Shown here: positions 1-8,162 of the stretch, piece after piece
How the letters are laid out: every line of letters starts with the position of its first letter
Numbering within the stretch: the stretch's first letter is position 1
Origin: Oxalobacteraceae bacterium
Lineage (GTDB): Bacteria > Pseudomonadota > Gammaproteobacteria > Burkholderiales > Burkholderiaceae_D
Length of the DNA stretch: 43,409 bases
Reading direction: 5' to 3'
Assembly (NCBI GenBank): GCA_027490725.1
Contig: JAIXXN010000041.1
Location: 1-43,409 of the forward strand
Position numbers and translations under genes: made by a program
Notes under the pieces: model-generated
The model's input: the letters and a program-made list of their open reading frames with translations, nothing else
Database searches by the model: none
What the model was told of the DNA's origin: nothing

Positions 1-270
1 CAAAATATCCCTCCGGCACCATCGGTTTCCGTTGCCTCAGGGATGGTCTGCCGGACTGACCCCCCCGCCCCCCCCCCCCCCGCGTACTGCGCTGCTTGAG
101 GTAGCGCAGCCGCACCTCATCCGCCCCACCTCCGCTCATTGCGACTGCCGTATTGCGCCCGTCCTGCGCCAGTACATGGACAGTGATGGGCTGCCTCGCA
201 CGCTTTGTTTAGTGCCACTGATCGGCCGCGCAGGGCTGATTTACGCGTTGTCGCAAAACGGCCTCACTCT
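1..270. other. Non-coding stretch upstream of the receptor promoter
   Basis: I recognise no gene here. One 82-codon open frame exists but runs through the poly-C tract and has no recognisable domain or ribosome binding site. It holds the poly-C tract, a short inverted repeat TGCGCT...AGCGCA around 88-108, and one half-site GTTTAGTG at 207-214 that resembles the operators further right. It may be the 3' flank of a gene lying left of the window. Confidence 0.5.
60..81. repeat. Poly-C tract (C7-G-C14)
   Basis: Seven C residues, one G, then fourteen C residues lie in the non-coding stretch left of the receptor promoter. No convincing gene covers bases 1-270. Long homopolymers are prone to slippage and to sequencing error, so the exact length is uncertain. 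Confidence 0.8.
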
Positions 271-271
271 T

Positions 272-291
272 GTTTACTAATCAAACTAAAC
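272..291. promoter_or_regulatory. Upstream operator of the receptor promoter (GTTTANTAAAC family)
   Basis: GTTTACTAATC is followed by AAACTAAAC, giving a near-palindrome centred at 277 and a second degenerate copy centred about 9 bp later. The same two-part arrangement occurs at 7930-7950 before the lacI-1 operon. The centre lies 61 bp before the -10 box at 338. Binding by the locus LacI proteins is inferred from recurrence and placement. Confidence 0.6.
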
Positions 292-314
292 TAGATGCCA
301 TTTTTGAAATCCTA

Positions 315-343
315 TTGAATGGCCAAAACTTAGTTTGTATAAA
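315..343 (+). promoter_or_regulatory. Sigma70-type promoter of the TonB receptor gene
   Basis: TTGAAT (315-320) and TATAAA (338-343) are separated by 17 bp, predicting a start near 350 and a leader of about 165 nt. The spacer contains a perfect odd palindrome AAACT-T-AGTTT (326-336), which could be a further protein site within the promoter. Flanking operators sit at 272-291 and 395-404. Confidence 0.6.
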
Positions 344-394
344 CAGTTATGGGCGAAACGCAAAGCCCATCGACATGCAGGTGGCAACTCTGTC

Positions 395-404
395 GTTTAG
401 TAAA
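395..404. promoter_or_regulatory. Downstream operator of the receptor promoter
   Basis: GTTTAGTAAA matches, to the base, the sites at 17781 and 17894. It lies about 50 bp after the predicted transcription start and 123 bp (centre to centre) from the upstream operator, a layout that suits repression by looping. Confidence 0.6.
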
Positions 405-485
405 TCGTCGGAAATGTCGACGGCTGCGGCAGGCTGCCACCAGTTCCACGGGTCATGGGAACTTTGCTACCGCCACATAAAAATA

Positions 486-510
486 GCCCGACCTCGGGCA
501 TAACTAGGAG
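486..510 (+). promoter_or_regulatory. Leader hairpin and ribosome binding site of the receptor gene
   Basis: GCCCG (486-490) and CGGGC (495-499) form a short hairpin with an ACCT loop, 6 nt before the strong Shine-Dalgarno AGGAG (506-510). The Shine-Dalgarno is 6 nt before the first ATG of the receptor. Confidence 0.5.
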
Positions 511-516
511 ATCTAC

Positions 517-3500
517 ATGATGTTCAGTACCCATCTCGCACACCGGCAGCCACGTAGCGCCGTGAAACCGCTCGCACTGGCTGTGGCGACCGCGCTGGTA
601 GCGCTGTCGAGCGCACATGCACAAACGGCCGGCAAACCGGCCGATAGCAAAGCCGATGCCGCTGCACCGGCCACCGTGGTCGTTACCGGTTACCGTTACG
701 CGATCGAACAAAGCCTGGATCAGAAACGTGCAGCCAACGCCATCGTCGAAGTGATTACGGCGGAAGACGTGGGCAAGTTCCCGGACAAAAACGTGGCCGA
801 TGCGCTGCAGCGCGTGCCGGGCGTGATCGTCAACCGCGACGGCGGTGAAGGTAAAAACGTCAGCGTGCGCGGTCTGTCGTCGGAACTGACGCTGACCCAG
901 CTGAACGGTAACTACATCGCCACGGCCGAATCGAACGGTGATCCGACCCGCTCGTTCAACTACATGCTGATGCCGTCGAATATGCTGTCCAGCGCCGAGC
1001 TGTATAAAACCCCGGAAGCGCGCATCGACGAAGGCGGTATCGGTGGCACCGTGATTCTGCATACCCGTCGCCCGCTCGAGGTGAAGTCGGGTAGCGGTTT
1101 CGTGTCTGCCGAAGGCACCTGGGCCGACACCACCAAGAAGACCGACGGTCAGTTCTCGGGTCAGTATGCGTGGCACGATGAAGCCAACACCTTCGGTATT
1201 CTGGCTGGCTACACGCAGCAGAAACGCACCACCCGCACCATGGGTGCCAGCACGGAAAACTGGCAGTGGTATGCCGATGACTACAAAGCCCATCCGGCTA
1301 CTGACGTGAATGGCAAACCATCGGGCCTGAATTCGCGCTGGTGGGGCCAGTCGGGCTTCTACGATCAGAGCGGCAAGTACTACACCAATTTCATGATGCC
1401 GACTTCCGTCAATCTGAACGTGAAGAACGAGGAGCGTGAGCGCAAGGGCGGTCAGTTGACCATGCAATTGAAGCCGATGCGTAACCTGACCCTGACCGGT
1501 AACTACTTCCGCTTCGACCTGTCGCAGGATTCGCAGACCAACACGCTGAAAGTACCGGAGTGGAATCTGGCTCGCTATGACGGCGACGGTAACTGGCCCG
1601 GTGGCCGGATGCTCGATGGTCTGACCTTCGATCGCAGCGGCACCATCGTCACTGGCGCGCAGTACAGCGCACACGCTGGCAAAAAATACTATTGCAGTGG
1701 CGATGCCGCGGCAGCTGCAGGCTACAAGAACACCGGTGGTTTTGGCCCCGATGATTGCACTATTCCGACGCCGCAAATTACCGGTAGCTACAATCAGGAA
1801 AAATCGCTGTCGCAGACTGCCGATATTGAAGCCGACTGGCATGGTCAGTCGCTCGATGCACAGTTCAAGCTGGGACGTACCTGGGCCAGCGGTGGTCCGT
1901 CGATGCAGTTCACCATGCCGATCAAACCACGCGTGCAGAATGCCGACGGTAGCTGGACGCTGGGTAACTACGCCAGTGCATGGAGCGTCAGCGGAACGCC
2001 TAGCATGACCTTCTCGCCAGAACTGATGGCCAATCTGCAGAAGGGCATCGGCGAAATCGATCTGGGCTCGACCTCGTCGTCGTGGACTCGCAACAGCACC
2101 GAGCAGAAATATGCGCAAGCTGACTTCACCTGGCACACGGATACCAACTGGCTCGATTCGCTGCAGTTCGGCGCCAAATACCGTGATGGTGGTACCCATC
2201 GCAGCACCGGTAATAACTACTGGGCTTGCAAGGGCAAGGATGCCAGCAACTACGACAACCGCTATCAGGCAGGTTGCGACTCGACGGCTTCGCGCTTCCA
2301 GTCCGGCTTCCTGTATCCGGAGTCGCTGGGTAATCTGACCGGTGGTATCAGCGCCAGCGCTTTCCCGGCGATTAACTTCCCGGCCTATATCGGCTACCTG
2401 AACCAGACCTACGGTGCGATGCAGACCCGTAACGAAGATAACTTCGTCTACAACGTCGGCGAGAAAATCACCTCGATGTATCTGCAGGCGAATGTGAAGA
2501 CGGATCGCTTGCGCGGTAACGCGGGCCTGCGTGTGGTGCGCACCCGCCAGCACGCCGATTCGACCGACCGCGTGGATAACTACAGCGATTACTTCTACAA
2601 CGGCGCCAATGGCACCGCTGCGCCTTGCCGCGCCGGTGGTCTGCCAGCGACTGGTGCTCCGGCCGGTTCCGGCTGCGTCAGCGGCTTCACCACGCTGCCA
2701 GACAGTATTGCGCACACTTCGTCGTTCGTGGTCAGCTCGCTCGATCGCAGTTACACCGATGTGCTGCCAAGCTTCAATCTGGCATATGACCTGAGCGACC
2801 AGCTGCTGCTGCGCGCCGCAGCGTCGAAAGTGGTGTCGCGTCCCGGTTACGGCGATATCGCTTCGCCAGGTGGCCTGCAGTACTACAGCCAGGAATACGT
2901 CAACGATCGTCGTCTGATCGGCGGTGGCGACCAGCAGGGCTGGTTCGGCGAAGGCAGTAACAAAGCGCTGGAGCCGTACAAAGCTACCCAGTTCGATCTG
3001 GGACTGGAGTGGTACTTCCAGCGTGGTTCGGTACTGGGTACGGGGCTGTTCCGCAAAAACGTGAGCAACTTCGCGGTACCGGTGGTACTGAGTATGCCAA
3101 TGACAGTGGGTGGCAATACCGTCACGGTGCAGAACTATGCCACCAGTGCCGGTGGTCGTAACGCGGTCTCGCAAGGTGTCGAACTGTATGCCCAGCATAC
3201 GCTCGATTCCGGTCTGGGCTTCCAGTTCAACTACACCTACAACAAGACCAATCAGGCAGCGATCACGCTGGCCGATGGTAAGCAGATCGGTACTTCTCCA
3301 CTGGTGGGTAGCGCCCGTAACCAGACCAATCTGACGGTGTTCTATGGCACCGACCAGTACATGGTGCGTGCTTCGTACAACCGTCGCGGTGAAGTGGTGG
3401 GTGGCCTGATCAATGGCTTGAATGTGTATTCCGATCCGTACAGCCAGGTGGATGTGAATGCGTCCTACAACTTCAGCAAGCAACTGAGTCTGACCGCTTC

Positions 3501-3621
3501 CGTGTTGAACCTGACCCGTCAGGAAACCCGTTCGCATCTGGGTAACGATACCCAGGATCGCTTCTACGGTAACAACTACACGGGCCGTGTCGCTTACGCT
3601 GGTCTGAGCTACAAGTTCTAA
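517..3621 (+). CDS. TonB-dependent receptor, TonB-Xanth-Caul type
   Basis: Outer-membrane gated channel of 1034 residues, expected to import the glycan of this locus using TonB energy. A signal peptide covers about residues 1-38 (charged start, Ala/Leu core, cut after AHA). A TonB-box-like TVVVTG lies at residues 53-58. The plug follows at about 75-190 (DVGKFPDKNVADALQRVPGV, then NVSVRGL) and a beta-barrel fills the rest, ending in the Phe expected of outer-membrane barrels. The plug wording is typical of the family that accompanies carbohydrate loci in Xanthomonas and Caulobacter. ATG 517 is chosen because AGGAG lies 6 nt upstream; ATG 520 is equally possible. A terminator follows directly, so much of its transcript is probably monocistronic. 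The glycan substrate is inferred from neighbours only; no SusD partner is present, as expected outside Bacteroidota. Confidence 0.93.
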   Translation: MMFSTHLAHRQPRSAVKPLALAVATALVALSSAHAQTAGKPADSKADAAAPATVVVTGYRYAIEQSLDQKRAANAIVEVITAEDVGKFPDKNVADALQRVPGVIVNRDGGEGKNVSVRGLSSELTLTQLNGNYIATAESNGDPTRSFNYMLMPSNMLSSAELYKTPEARIDEGGIGGTVILHTRRPLEVKSGSGFVSAEGTWADTTKKTDGQFSGQYAWHDEANTFGILAGYTQQKRTTRTMGASTENWQWYADDYKAHPATDVNGKPSGLNSRWWGQSGFYDQSGKYYTNFMMPTSVNLNVKNEERERKGGQLTMQLKPMRNLTLTGNYFRFDLSQDSQTNTLKVPEWNLARYDGDGNWPGGRMLDGLTFDRSGTIVTGAQYSAHAGKKYYCSGDAAAAAGYKNTGGFGPDDCTIPTPQITGSYNQEKSLSQTADIEADWHGQSLDAQFKLGRTWASGGPSMQFTMPIKPRVQNADGSWTLGNYASAWSVSGTPSMTFSPELMANLQKGIGEIDLGSTSSSWTRNSTEQKYAQADFTWHTDTNWLDSLQFGAKYRDGGTHRSTGNNYWACKGKDASNYDNRYQAGCDSTASRFQSGFLYPESLGNLTGGISASAFPAINFPAYIGYLNQTYGAMQTRNEDNFVYNVGEKITSMYLQANVKTDRLRGNAGLRVVRTRQHADSTDRVDNYSDYFYNGANGTAAPCRAGGLPATGAPAGSGCVSGFTTLPDSIAHTSSFVVSSLDRSYTDVLPSFNLAYDLSDQLLLRAAASKVVSRPGYGDIASPGGLQYYSQEYVNDRRLIGGGDQQGWFGEGSNKALEPYKATQFDLGLEWYFQRGSVLGTGLFRKNVSNFAVPVVLSMPMTVGGNTVTVQNYATSAGGRNAVSQGVELYAQHTLDSGLGFQFNYTYNKTNQAAITLADGKQIGTSPLVGSARNQTNLTVFYGTDQYMVRASYNRRGEVVGGLINGLNVYSDPYSQVDVNASYNFSKQLSLTASVLNLTRQETRSHLGNDTQDRFYGNNYTGRVAYAGLSYKF

Positions 3622-3632
3622 AACCTCCCCCG

Positions 3633-3664
3633 ACTCCCCGCTCCGCCGGGCGGGGAGTTTTCCC
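3633..3664 (+). terminator. Rho-independent terminator after the receptor gene
   Basis: ACTCCCCGC (3633-3641) pairs perfectly with GCGGGGAGT (3650-3658) around an 8-nt loop, followed by TTTTC. It lies 12 nt after the receptor stop, and the next gene starts 50 nt later. It probably acts as a partial terminator that lowers expression of the halogenase and beta-mannosidase genes relative to the receptor, since no separate promoter is obvious in the gap. Confidence 0.85.
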
Positions 3665-3712
3665 GGCAGTTGCCAGCTTTGCTGGTGACTGCCTTCTCGT
3701 TTGGGAAGCGCT

Positions 3713-5233
3713 ATGACATCGCAAGCACGCATTTCCACTATCACCGTGGTCGGAGGCGGCAGCGCAGGCTGGATGGCCGCTGCCGCGCTGATCACCTATC
3801 TGGGTAAGGGCGCCACCGTGCGGCTGATCGAATCCGAGGAAATCGGCATCGTCGGCGTGGGCGAAGCCAGTGTGCCGCATATCCGCCAGTTCAATGGCCA
3901 GTGGCTAGGACTGGACGAAGCCGAATTTGTGCGCCGCACGCAAGGCACCGTTAAACTCGGCATCCAGTTCAATGACTGGGGGCGCATCGGTGACAGTTAT
4001 ATTCACGGTTTTGGCGCTATCGGGCGTTCGCTCGGGCCGCTGCCGTTTCACCAGTTCTGGCTCAAGCAGTTTTTAGCCGGCAAAGCCAGTCCGATCGGCG
4101 ACTATTCACCGCAGACGGTGATGGCGCCACAAGGGAAATTCTGCCCCGGCGACCGCAATGCGCCGCCCGGTACGCCGCTGGCCGATATCGCTTACGCTTA
4201 TCATTTCGACGCCAGCCTGTATGCGCGCTATCTGCGTGAGGTGGCGGAGCAGCGTGGCGTGCAGCGTATCGAAGGAAAAATCGTCAGTGTCCAGCAGCGC
4301 GCCGAAGATGGTTTCATCAGCTCCGTTACGCTGGAAAGCGGACAAGTGGTGGATGGTGAGTTGTTCATCGATTGCTCGGGCTTCCGTGGCCTGCTGATCG
4401 AAGAAACCCTCAAGACCGGTTACCTTGACTGGTCGCACTGGCTGCCGTGTGATCGCGCAGTAGCAGTGCCCTGTGAGAGTGTGCAGCCGATTACGCCGTA
4501 CACACGATCGACGGCGCGCCGCGCCGGCTGGCAGTGGCGCATACCGCTGCAGCATCGCACCGGTAACGGCCATGTGTATGCCAGTAGCTATATGAGTGAC
4601 GATGAAGCGGTAGCGACGCTGCTGGATAATCTCGATGGTGCACCACTGGCTGAGCCGCGTTTGCTGCGCTTTACCACCGGCATGCGCAAGCAAAGCTGGA
4701 ACCGCAATGTGGTCTCGCTGGGACTGGCCAGCGGCTTTCTCGAGCCACTCGAGTCGACCAGCATCTATCTGGCGCAAGTGGGCATTACCCGCCTGCTTAG
4801 CCTGTTCCCGAATCGTGATTTCAATCCGCTACTCAGTAATCAATACAACCGCGAGACAGCGTTTGAATACGAGCGGGTGCGCGATTTCCTAATTCTGCAT
4901 TACCACGCTACCGAGCGCCACGACACACCATTCTGGGATTACTGCCGCACCATGGCGATTCCGGAGAGCCTGCACACGGCGATGGATTTGTTCCGCAACG
5001 ATGGGCGCTACTTCCGTCACGGCGAGGACTTTTTTGCGCTGCCTAGCTGGGTGCAGGTCATGCTGGGGCAGGGCATCGTCCCGCGCGGCTATCACCCGAT
5101 TGTTGACGAGATGCCGGAACAGAAACTGGCCGAACTGGTGGACAGTATGCGCGGCATGCTGTCGCATGCGGTTGCCGCGATGCCGACCCATGACGAGTGG
5201 CTGGAACGTTACTGGAAGGCGCAGGCCGCATGA
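3713..5233 (+). CDS. Flavin-dependent tryptophan halogenase family protein
   Basis: A 506-residue FAD-dependent halogenase-family enzyme, normally chlorinating or brominating indoles with FADH2, O2 and halide. The FAD-binding GGGSAGW is at residues 14-20. The catalytic-type lysine is K81 (in GTVKLGIQF), matching PrnA K79 in position. The hallmark WxWxIP is WQWRIP at 273-278, and the EPLES segment gives E347, close to PrnA E346. All key residues are therefore present. ATG 3713 is preferred over the upstream TTG at 3701 because GGGAAG lies just before it. Its stop overlaps the start of the beta-mannosidase gene (ATGA), implying coupled translation. Halogenases next to TonB receptors are known in Xanthomonas and Brevundimonas (indole-acting BrvH-like enzymes), but their link to sugar uptake is unexplained. 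The substrate here is unknown. No partner flavin reductase is encoded nearby. Confidence 0.88.
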   Translation: MTSQARISTITVVGGGSAGWMAAAALITYLGKGATVRLIESEEIGIVGVGEASVPHIRQFNGQWLGLDEAEFVRRTQGTVKLGIQFNDWGRIGDSYIHGFGAIGRSLGPLPFHQFWLKQFLAGKASPIGDYSPQTVMAPQGKFCPGDRNAPPGTPLADIAYAYHFDASLYARYLREVAEQRGVQRIEGKIVSVQQRAEDGFISSVTLESGQVVDGELFIDCSGFRGLLIEETLKTGYLDWSHWLPCDRAVAVPCESVQPITPYTRSTARRAGWQWRIPLQHRTGNGHVYASSYMSDDEAVATLLDNLDGAPLAEPRLLRFTTGMRKQSWNRNVVSLGLASGFLEPLESTSIYLAQVGITRLLSLFPNRDFNPLLSNQYNRETAFEYERVRDFLILHYHATERHDTPFWDYCRTMAIPESLHTAMDLFRNDGRYFRHGEDFFALPSWVQVMLGQGIVPRGYHPIVDEMPEQKLAELVDSMRGMLSHAVAAMPTHDEWLERYWKAQAA

Positions 5234-7920
5234 ACCACATCTTTTTTCCGCGCGCCTGCCGCGACATGGTGCTGACACTGCTGCTGGTTTTGACAATGAG
5301 CGGTGCTAGCGCTACCAGCATCTCCTTCAGCGAGCAGTCGCTTGCGCAGGGCTGGCAATTCCGGCTGCTTCCAGGCAGTGCGCAGGCGGCCGCCCATCCG
5401 GAAGCGGCAGGCTGGCGCAAAGCCAGCGTGCCGGGAACCGTGCACACCGACCTGTTTGCCCACAAGCTGATCCCCGATCCCTATGTAGGGGCGCCGGAAG
5501 CGGGCCTGCAGTGGATCGGGCTGGCGGACTGGGAGTACCGTAGCCGTTTTGATGTCGCGTCGGCAGTACGGGCGCGCAGCCGTAGCGAGCTGGTTTTTCA
5601 CGGTCTTGATACTTTTGCCGAAGTCTGGCTGAACGGCGTCAAGCTGCTCGATGCGGACAATGCCTTCCGTACCTGGCGGGTGCCGGTGCAGGGACGCTTG
5701 CGCGCGCGGGATAACGAACTGCGCATCGTGCTGCACTCGCCGATTGCCACGCTGCTGCCGAAGGTAGCGGCGATGCCGCACAAGCTGGCGGGAAATTATC
5801 CGTCGCCTTACGGTGATGAACCGGCCGATACGATGACGGGCAATTTCGTCCGCAAACCCGGCTACCACTATGGCTGGGACTGGGGACCACGGTATGTGAC
5901 GGCCGGGATCTGGGATGCCGTGCAACTGGAAAGCTGGGATGTGCTGCGCGTCGACGATCTGCAACTGCGCCAGGATCATGTGGATGCCGAGCGTGCCGAA
6001 CTGGCTGCGGTGGCGACGCTCGACGCGGTGGCCGCTGGCGAGTTCGAACTGCGGGTATGGCAGACCGCACCCGATGGCAAGCGGGTACTGGCCGTGCAGC
6101 GGCACGCCAGCGTGCGGCCGGGTAGCAATCGCATCGAATTGCCGCTGCATGTGGATCGTCCGCAGCGCTGGTTCCCGAATGGCTATGGCGCACAGGCGCT
6201 GTATCACTACCAGTTGGAAGTGCTGCAGAATCAGGCGGTAATTGCCAGCCGGGGCGCTCGTACCGGCTTGCGCAGTCTGGTGCTGCGCCGCGATCGCGAT
6301 GTGCATGAACAGCGGCAGGGGCAGAGCTTCTATTTCGAAGTCAACGGCATTCCCGTGTTTGCCAAAGGTGCTAACACCATCCCGTTCGACATGTTCCGTC
6401 CGCGCGTCGGCAAAGCGCAATTGCGGCGGGTACTGGAATCGGCGCGCGACGCGAATATGAATTTTCTGCGCAGCTGGGGCGGCGGTTATTACGAGAGTGA
6501 TGCGTTTTTCGATCTGGCCGATGAACTGGGTCTGCTGGTCTGGCAGGACTTTATGTTTGGCGGCGGTATGCAGCCCGCCTATGACGAAGCCTTTCGCCGT
6601 AACGTGATTGCGGAGGCGCGCGATAACGTGCGGCGTCTGCGCAACCATCCGAGTCTGGCGCTGTGGTGCGGGAATAACGAGGAGGAAATCGCCTGGAAGT
6701 ACTGGGGGGCCGGCAAGGCCATGATGCAGGCCGATCCGGCGTTTGCCAGCCAGGTCTGGGATGGCTACGTGCAGCTGTTCGGCACCGAGCTACGCAAAGT
6801 GGTGGCGGAAGAGGGCGGCGGTGTCGCCTATTGGGCCAGTTCGCCTAGCGACGATCTGGCCGAGGTGGCCAATACGGAGGCCAGTGGCGACATGCACTAC
6901 TGGGAAGTGTGGGGCAATCCCGCCCATCCGGTGTCGCAGTATCTGCAGATTACGCCGCGCTTCATGTCCGAATACGGCCTGCAGGCATGGCCGGTTCAGC
7001 GCACCATCGACGCGTTTGCGCCGCGCGCGCAGCAGGGCATGCAGAGCGCCGTTATCGAGGAGCATCAGAAATTCATGGCCGGTAAGGGCAATCAGCGTTT
7101 GCTCAAATATGTCGACGATGAATTCGGTACGCCGCAGGGATTTGCCGACTTTGTCTATCTGAGTCAGGTGGCGCAGGCGGAAGGCATAGCGCTGGCGGCC
7201 ACCCATCACCGCGCCAGCCGGCCCTACACCATGGGCTCCCTGTACTGGCAACTCAATGATGTCTGGCCGGGCGCTTCGTGGTCCAGCGTGGACTGGTTCG
7301 GCCGCTGGAAGGCTTTGCAGTTCCATGCGCGGCGCTTTTACGCGCCGGTGGCAGTGGCGGCACTGCGCGATACATCAGGGAGTACGCCGCTCAGTCGTAT
7401 CACGCTGCTCAACGATCGCACTACGGCGCTGCACGGGGAGCTGCATCTGCGTGTGCTGACGCTGGACGGCAAGCTAGTGCGCGAGGAACGCCAGCAGGTC
7501 GAACTGGCGCCCCTATCGGCGCAGCGCTGGGCTGAATACAGCGATGCCAGTCTGCTGGGCGAGGCCGATCCGGCCAGTACGGTGGCGCTGTTCGAACTGC
7601 AGGTGGCCGGTGAAGCAGCCTCGCGTAGCGTGGTGTATTTCAAGCCTGCGAAAGCGCTGCGCTGGCCGGACGCCGGTTTGCAGGCGCAGTTACGGCAGAC
7701 AGCGGATGGCTATCGTCTGGACCTGCGCGCGACACATTTCGCGCGCGCGGTCTGGATCGATTTCGGTGCACTGGACGCCGAGATCTCGGATAACGCGCTG
7801 ACGCTGTTACCGGGTGAGTCGCTGTCCCTGCGGGTGCGATCGCGCGCCAGTCTGGCGCGCTTGCGCCAGGCGTTGCGACTGCAGTCGCTGGATGATGTGC
7901 TGCGCGGTATCAGGCAATAA
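5230..7920 (+). CDS. Exported GH2 beta-mannosidase
   Basis: Hydrolyses terminal beta-mannosides, most relevantly the Man-beta-1,4-GlcNAc link in the N-glycan core. 896 residues, a usual length for this group. An N-terminal signal peptide (hydrophobic core LTLLLVLTMSG, cut near ASA) places it in the periplasm. The order is sugar-binding domain (about 30-210), immunoglobulin-like domain (about 215-330), TIM barrel (about 335-640) and C-terminal beta domains. The acid/base is E484 in WCGNNE and the nucleophile E581 in MSEYG; this SE(Y/F)G context marks mannosidases rather than galactosidases. GNFVRKPGYHYGWDWGPR is also characteristic. ATG 5230 overlaps the halogenase stop; an in-frame start at 5197 would lie inside the halogenase gene and would spoil the signal peptide. 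The gene ends the first transcription segment, before the lacI-1 promoter. Confidence 0.93.
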   Translation: MNHIFFPRACRDMVLTLLLVLTMSGASATSISFSEQSLAQGWQFRLLPGSAQAAAHPEAAGWRKASVPGTVHTDLFAHKLIPDPYVGAPEAGLQWIGLADWEYRSRFDVASAVRARSRSELVFHGLDTFAEVWLNGVKLLDADNAFRTWRVPVQGRLRARDNELRIVLHSPIATLLPKVAAMPHKLAGNYPSPYGDEPADTMTGNFVRKPGYHYGWDWGPRYVTAGIWDAVQLESWDVLRVDDLQLRQDHVDAERAELAAVATLDAVAAGEFELRVWQTAPDGKRVLAVQRHASVRPGSNRIELPLHVDRPQRWFPNGYGAQALYHYQLEVLQNQAVIASRGARTGLRSLVLRRDRDVHEQRQGQSFYFEVNGIPVFAKGANTIPFDMFRPRVGKAQLRRVLESARDANMNFLRSWGGGYYESDAFFDLADELGLLVWQDFMFGGGMQPAYDEAFRRNVIAEARDNVRRLRNHPSLALWCGNNEEEIAWKYWGAGKAMMQADPAFASQVWDGYVQLFGTELRKVVAEEGGGVAYWASSPSDDLAEVANTEASGDMHYWEVWGNPAHPVSQYLQITPRFMSEYGLQAWPVQRTIDAFAPRAQQGMQSAVIEEHQKFMAGKGNQRLLKYVDDEFGTPQGFADFVYLSQVAQAEGIALAATHHRASRPYTMGSLYWQLNDVWPGASWSSVDWFGRWKALQFHARRFYAPVAVAALRDTSGSTPLSRITLLNDRTTALHGELHLRVLTLDGKLVREERQQVELAPLSAQRWAEYSDASLLGEADPASTVALFELQVAGEAASRSVVYFKPAKALRWPDAGLQAQLRQTADGYRLDLRATHFARAVWIDFGALDAEISDNALTLLPGESLSLRVRSRASLARLRQALRLQSLDDVLRGIRQ

Positions 7921-7929
7921 GTGACGGGG

Positions 7930-7950
7930 TTTTACTAAACAAAACTAAAG
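7930..7950. promoter_or_regulatory. Upstream operator of the lacI-1 operon
   Basis: TTTACTAAAC is followed by AAAACTAAAG, reproducing the two-part box at 272-291 with one extra spacer base. The palindrome centre at 7935 is 63 bp before the -10 box at 7998. It begins 10 bp after the beta-mannosidase stop. Confidence 0.65.
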
Positions 7951-7974
7951 AGCCCCTTGCCCTTAGGTCTGCAA

Positions 7975-8003
7975 TTGTTGCGTCAGAGCCGCACTGATAT
8001 AAA
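7975..8003 (+). promoter_or_regulatory. Sigma70-type promoter of the lacI-1 operon
   Basis: TTGTTG (7975-7980), 17 bp, then TATAAA (7998-8003) preceded by TGA, an extended -10. This predicts a start near 8010 and a leader of about 87 nt before the leader ORF. Confidence 0.6.
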
Positions 8004-8050
8004 AGCGCCTTGGCAGGATAAGGCGAAAACGCTGTCCAGACCTTCCCGAA

Positions 8051-8082
8051 AAACGCCCGAAGAGGCGTTTATTAAACCTCTT
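8051..8082 (+). promoter_or_regulatory. Overlapping leader hairpins plus second operator of lacI-1
   Basis: AAACGCC (8051-8057) pairs with GGCGTTT (8064-8070), a perfect 7-bp stem. AAGAGG (8060-8065) could instead pair with CCTCTT (8077-8082); the two stems share bases and exclude each other. The perfect odd palindrome GTTTA-T-TAAAC (8067-8077) overlaps both and fits the operator consensus; it lies 137 bp from the upstream operator centre. The T run after the first stem is short, so terminator function is weak at best. Confidence 0.5.
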
Positions 8083-8096
8083 ACCGGAGACCTTAG

Positions 8097-8162
8097 ATGT
8101 ACCTTAATTCGCTGCAAGGCCCGCTGCATGGCGGGCTCTCGATATCGCAGGTTCCGGCGTGA
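8097..8162 (+). CDS. Putative 21-codon leader peptide coupled to lacI-1
   Basis: ATG 8097 has a good Shine-Dalgarno GGAG (8086-8089) at 7 nt and runs 21 codons to a TGA at 8160-8162. That stop overlaps the GTG start of lacI-1 (GTGA, 8159-8162). The regulator itself has no clear Shine-Dalgarno, so its translation may depend on ribosomes finishing this ORF. The peptide starts MYLNSLQG and resembles nothing I know. GCCCGC (8119-8124) and GCGGGC (8131-8136) form a hairpin inside it. No cluster of one amino acid suggests classical attenuation. Whether it is translated is inferred. Confidence 0.45.
   Translation: MYLNSLQGPLHGGLSISQVPA

Noticed and set aside
207..214. GTTTAGTG as a seventh operator
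   Set aside because: Only one half matches the palindrome; it is 65 bp from the nearest site and has no second arm, so I keep it as a half-site only.
32..280. An 82-codon frame at the left edge
   Set aside because: It reads through the poly-C tract as a proline run, has no ribosome site or family resemblance, and overlaps the operator before the receptor promoter.
397..3795. A 1132-codon open frame on the minus strand opposite the receptor gene
   Set aside because: It lies entirely antisense to a clear TonB receptor, has no recognisable domain, and its His/Arg/Thr-rich content is what GC-rich codon bias gives in the opposite frame.
5209..6648. A 479-codon minus-strand frame opposite the GH2 gene
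   Set aside because: Antisense shadow of a well-supported beta-mannosidase; no domain, signal or ribosome site.
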